Shown here one piece after another: positions 6,588 to 8,556 of a DNA stretch of 8,556 nt. How positions within the stretch are numbered: position 1 is the stretch's first letter; the number at the start of each line of letters is the position of its first letter. Made by a program: the position numbers and the translations under genes. This DNA comes from Clostridiales bacterium (GTDB lineage: Bacteria; Bacillota; Clostridia; Caldicoprobacterales; DTU083), in the NCBI GenBank assembly GCA_012512335.1, contig JAAZEK010000178.1:1-8556 (forward strand). Direction: 5' to 3'. The notes under the pieces are model-generated. The model saw only the letters and a list, made by a program, of their open reading frames with translations. It had not been told where the DNA came from and ran no database searches.

Positions 6588-6878
6588 TTATTTTTCATCT
6601 AAACGGATTGTTAGATAACGTAGAATATCATCTGTTATCTTGTAGTTACGTTCCAGTTCTTCTGGTAAGTCGGATTCCGCAGAAAAGTTAACTAATACAT
6701 AGTATCCCTCATTGAGATCATCAATGGGGTATGCAAGCCTTCTCTTGCCCCACTCGTCCACATTTTCTATCTGGCCACCCTCTTGCTGAATAAGGTTGCT
6801 AAACCTTTCTATCAGCGCTTTGATGCCTTCTTCCTCGACAGTAGGACGGATAATGTAAATGGATTCGTATTTATTCAT
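6588..6878 (-). CDS. rpsF: 30S ribosomal protein S6
   Basis: S6 binds 16S rRNA on the 30S platform as a heterodimer with S18. The 96-residue protein matches the usual length of about 95. MNKYESIYIIRPTVEEE opens the ferredoxin-like fold; GGQIENVDEWGKRRLAYPI (34-52), EGYYVLVNF (57-65) and the C-terminal DDILRYLTIRL (83-93) are conserved S6 blocks. I chose the ATG at 6876-6878 because AGGAGGTGA (6886-6894) lies 7 nt upstream. A longer in-frame reading to 6914 would put that site inside the gene and add twelve residues foreign to the family. It is first in the rpsF-ssb-rpsR operon, with an extended -10 promoter and a structured 62-nt leader. In other bacteria the S6:S18 complex represses this operon through the leader, so autoregulation is plausible. 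Confidence 0.97.
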   Translation of the reverse strand: MNKYESIYIIRPTVEEEGIKALIERFSNLIQQEGGQIENVDEWGKRRLAYPIDDLNEGYYVLVNFSAESDLPEELERNYKITDDILRYLTIRLDEK

Positions 6879-6885
6879 GGCAAAT

Positions 6886-6894
6886 TCACCTCCT
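6886..6894 (-). promoter_or_regulatory. Strong ribosome binding site of rpsF
   Basis: AGGAGGTGA on the minus strand is a full anti-Shine-Dalgarno match, 7 nt before the ATG at 6878. It fixes the rpsF start. Confidence 0.9.
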
Positions 6895-6897
6895 TTT

Positions 6898-6926
6898 GGA
6901 CTATGGCCCTGCATGTCCTGCAGAGC
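6898..6926 (-). promoter_or_regulatory. Structured rpsF leader, two exclusive hairpins
   Basis: Hairpin A pairs GCTCTGCA (6919-6926) with TGCAGGGC (6906-6913) around a 5-nt loop; it is 8 bp with one G-U pair. Hairpin B pairs GGACATG (6912-6918) with CAT-A-GTCC (6898-6905) with one bulged base. They share 6912-6918 and cannot coexist; hairpin B lies 3 nt from the ribosome binding site. A short outer pairing of CTAT near the transcript start with ATAG (6901-6904) could also form. It may be the S6:S18 autoregulatory site, but I do not see the CCG-containing bulge I recall for that motif, so this is a candidate only. Confidence 0.4.
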
Positions 6927-6945
6927 AAGGATGTTACAATAGATG

Positions 6946-6974
6946 ATTATATCACCTTACGGATTCTTGCGCAA
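6946..6974 (-). promoter_or_regulatory. Extended -10 promoter of rpsF-ssb-rpsR
   Basis: The -10 box is a perfect TATAAT (6946-6951) preceded by TGA (6952-6954), which makes the extended TGn element. Seventeen nt upstream is a weak -35, TTGCGC (6969-6974, three of six consensus bases). The predicted start near 6940 gives a leader of about 62 nt. The weak -35 lies inside a 12-bp palindrome (6965-6976). Confidence 0.75.
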
Positions 6975-6976
6975 GA
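6965..6976. repeat. 12-bp perfect palindrome over the rpsF -35 box
   Basis: TCTTGCGCAAGA reads the same on both strands and covers the -35 hexamer. It lies 15 nt after the NYN-LOTUS gene's stop codon and has no loop, so it suits a dimeric DNA-binding protein better than an RNA hairpin. Regulator unknown. Confidence 0.45.
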
Positions 6977-6991
6977 GTTCATTTTCCTATT

Positions 6992-7972
6992 TTACAGGAT
7001 CTTAATCAGCATAGTTCTAGCTTCATTAAACTCAATCGAAACCATTTTCTCCCGCTCCAACCTCTTCAGCATATCACTGAATTTCCTAAATCCTACCTGA
7101 CGTTCGTCAAAATCAGGGTATTCCTTTTGTAGCTCAGATTTGATTATACTGGGGTTGACCCTATCAAAACCATTTCTTTTCAGCTTATCGAGATGATTTT
7201 GCATGACGTTCATCCAATTGTTCTTGTTTATCTCTTCAGTTACAGCCTTGTTATCCACCTTCATCTTTACCTTAAGAGAGTTGGTGTCGCCAAATACCTT
7301 AATAGTATTGTATTTATTCTCCAGAGTATTTAACAGCTTTCCGAAAGAGGAATATCCATAGCCCTTTTCACTAAATTCTGGCCGTAAACGAAGCAAGGTC
7401 TTTTTCAATTCGCTGACGAACATTGTCCCTTCAGTGTCAGATTGATCGCTAATGATTTTTCCCAGCACTTCCATCAAGTCTTCTGGTTCGCCGGTAGCAT
7501 CGTCCCCATTTGTCTGCTGTTCCCCAGAATCGGTTGTCACTGTTTCCAAGAAAATAAACTCATTACAGGCCTTGATAAATATATTGGAAGCAACTTCCGA
7601 GCGGGAAATTCCCAATACATATTTGCCCATGGATTTAAGTTTGCCCACCAGAGGGGTATAATCGCTGTCACCTGATACAATGCAAAAACAATCAATGTTT
7701 TCATTAGTATAAGCTACATCCAGTGCATCGATGACCAACTGAATATCTAGGTTGTTTTTTTGATTAACACCGTACCGAAGTGATGGCACAACGTTAAAAG
7801 TGTTGGATAAAAGGACTTCCTTTAAGGCAGAAAAGGATTCCTGATAACCATAGACCTTGCCTATCAGAATGTCTCCTCTAATCTTCACCTTCTCGATGAC
7901 CCGGTTTAAGGTGATAGCTTTACCACCAGTGTTTTCCAGGTCTATAAATATTGCAAAATTTTGTTTTTCCAT
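6992..7972 (-). CDS. NYN-domain putative RNase with C-terminal OST-HTH/LOTUS domains
   Basis: The 326-residue protein begins with a NYN (LabA/DUF88, PIN-like) domain at about 5-145. FAIFIDLEN gives Asp11, NNLDIQLVIDAL gives Asp76 and Asp82, and VSGDSDYTPLV gives Asp102 and Asp104. These acidic residues would form the metal site of a PIN-type nuclease and all are kept. After an acidic, low-complexity linker (about 146-165) come two winged-helix-like segments, about 166-235 (RPEFSEKGYGYSSFGKLL) and about 252-325 (YPDFDERQVGFRKFSDMLKRL). Both resemble OST-HTH/LOTUS domains, which bind RNA in known cases. RNA processing or decay is the likely role, but no substrate can be named. I chose the ATG at 7970-7972 because GGAG (7979-7982) lies 6 nt upstream; the in-frame TTG at 7984 overlaps that site. 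It follows the aminopeptidase by 22 nt, and no terminator separates it from rpsF. Confidence 0.88.
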   Translation of the reverse strand: MEKQNFAIFIDLENTGGKAITLNRVIEKVKIRGDILIGKVYGYQESFSALKEVLLSNTFNVVPSLRYGVNQKNNLDIQLVIDALDVAYTNENIDCFCIVSGDSDYTPLVGKLKSMGKYVLGISRSEVASNIFIKACNEFIFLETVTTDSGEQQTNGDDATGEPEDLMEVLGKIISDQSDTEGTMFVSELKKTLLRLRPEFSEKGYGYSSFGKLLNTLENKYNTIKVFGDTNSLKVKMKVDNKAVTEEINKNNWMNVMQNHLDKLKRNGFDRVNPSIIKSELQKEYPDFDERQVGFRKFSDMLKRLEREKMVSIEFNEARTMLIKIL

Positions 7973-7978
7973 AAATAA

Positions 7979-7982
7979 CTCC
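7979..7982 (-). promoter_or_regulatory. Ribosome binding site deciding the NYN-LOTUS start
   Basis: GGAG lies 6 nt before the ATG at 7972. The alternative TTG at 7984 overlaps this site and has only AAAGT upstream, so the ATG is preferred. Confidence 0.65.
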
Positions 7983-7994
7983 AAACTTTATTTT

Positions 7995-8556
7995 TTACTT
8001 TAGATTCTCAGGGTTGAGAGATTCTAATTCCCGCAGAACAAAGATTCCATCTTTACGGACCAGCACATCATCAAAATACATTTCTCCTCCGCCATATTCA
8101 GGGGTTTGAATGTTGACCAAGTCCCAGTGGACAGCAGATTTGTTGCCGTTGTCACATTCCTCGTAGCAACTGCCCGGTGTAAAATGGAAAGAGCCTGCAA
8201 TCTTCTCATCAAATAGAATATCATTCATAGCTTTTGTGATATAGGGATTTACACCAATGGCAAACTCGCCAACATACCTGGCTCCTTGGTCTGTATCAAA
8301 CACCTGATTGACTTTTACATTATCATTGGCTTCAGCCTGAACGATCTTTCCATCCTTGAAAGTAAGAGAAACATTCTGATAGGTGAATCCATTATACTCA
8401 GAAGATGTGTTATAAGTGATAACCCCATTTACAGAGTCCTTAACTGGTGCGGTAAAGACTTCACCATCAGGTATGTTCATTTTACCATCACATTTGATGG
8501 CTGGCATACCTTTAATGGAAAATGTCAAATCAGTTCCTTTACCGGTGATGCGAACC
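7995..8556 (-). CDS. M29-family metallo-aminopeptidase, C-terminal part
   Basis: This is the C-terminal 186 residues of an aminopeptidase of the AmpS/PepS/AmpT type (thermophilic, cobalt- or zinc-dependent M29 family), which removes N-terminal residues from peptides in the cytosol. The reading frame is open to the window edge, so the start lies outside; a TTG at 8528 is an internal leucine codon, not a start. Counting from the first complete codon, the family's metal ligands are present: Glu32 in PDGEVFTAP, Glu97 in GEFAIG, His124 in FHFTPG, and His143 and Asp145 in SAVHWD. Tyr131 is the likely catalytic tyrosine. The HFTPGSCYEE variant replaces the commoner HLALG-type sequence and suggests a clostridial subgroup (recalled, not checked). 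A full-length member is about 370-410 residues. The NYN-LOTUS gene starts 22 nt downstream, so the two share a transcript. Confidence 0.92.
   Translation of the reverse strand, partial: VRITGKGTDLTFSIKGMPAIKCDGKMNIPDGEVFTAPVKDSVNGVITYNTSSEYNGFTYQNVSLTFKDGKIVQAEANDNVKVNQVFDTDQGARYVGEFAIGVNPYITKAMNDILFDEKIAGSFHFTPGSCYEECDNGNKSAVHWDLVNIQTPEYGGGEMYFDDVLVRKDGIFVLRELESLNPENLK

Noticed and set aside
6879..6914. Longer S6 starting at 6914
   Set aside because: The strong AGGAGGTGA site would fall inside the gene, and the extra twelve residues do not resemble S6.
6783..7100. 105-codon open frame on the plus strand spanning the rpsF promoter
   Set aside because: It overlaps rpsF, its promoter and the NYN gene antisense; composition and lack of a ribosome binding site mark it as a shadow.

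Overview
The window looks like chromosomal DNA of a Bacillota bacterium, most likely class Clostridia. Three things point there: the gene order around gdpP-rplI-dnaB, moderately AT-rich DNA with strong GGAGG-type ribosome binding sites, and a zinc-type (four-ligand) S18. The genus cannot be read from the sequence. Every gene I can support lies on the minus strand, so transcription runs from high to low coordinates. Coding density is high, and no stretch over about 150 bases lacks a gene.

In the direction of transcription, the window opens at its right edge inside an M29-family metallo-aminopeptidase (7995-8556, its 5' part outside the window). Next, 22 nt downstream, comes a NYN-domain putative RNase with C-terminal OST-HTH/LOTUS-like domains (6992-7972). 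A 113-nt gap then carries an extended -10 promoter, a 12-bp palindrome over its -35 box, and a 62-nt leader that can fold in two mutually exclusive ways. These serve the rpsF-ssb-rpsR operon (6878-5856), which ends at a clear intrinsic terminator (5822-5849).

A second transcription unit starts at a near-consensus sigma-A promoter (TTGACA, 17 nt, TAAAAT; 5740-5768). It holds pheA (prephenate dehydratase), a short yybS-like DUF2232 membrane protein, gdpP (c-di-AMP phosphodiesterase), rplI (L9) and dnaB (replicative helicase). The gdpP and rplI reading frames overlap by one base. An 11-bp perfect hairpin without a good U-tract separates rplI from dnaB. The last 119 bases (1-119) hold no gene, only an inverted repeat at the window edge.

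Most of this is conserved core machinery: translation (S6, S18, L9), replication and repair (SSB, DnaB) and c-di-AMP turnover (GdpP). The departures from the usual picture are pheA placed between the rpsR operon and yybS, a YybS that seems to lack the family's N-terminal membrane segments exactly next to pheA, the NYN-LOTUS protein just upstream of the S6/SSB/S18 operon, and several candidate RNA or operator structures in the gaps. I found no mobile element, CRISPR array, RNA gene or clearly novel multigene system.
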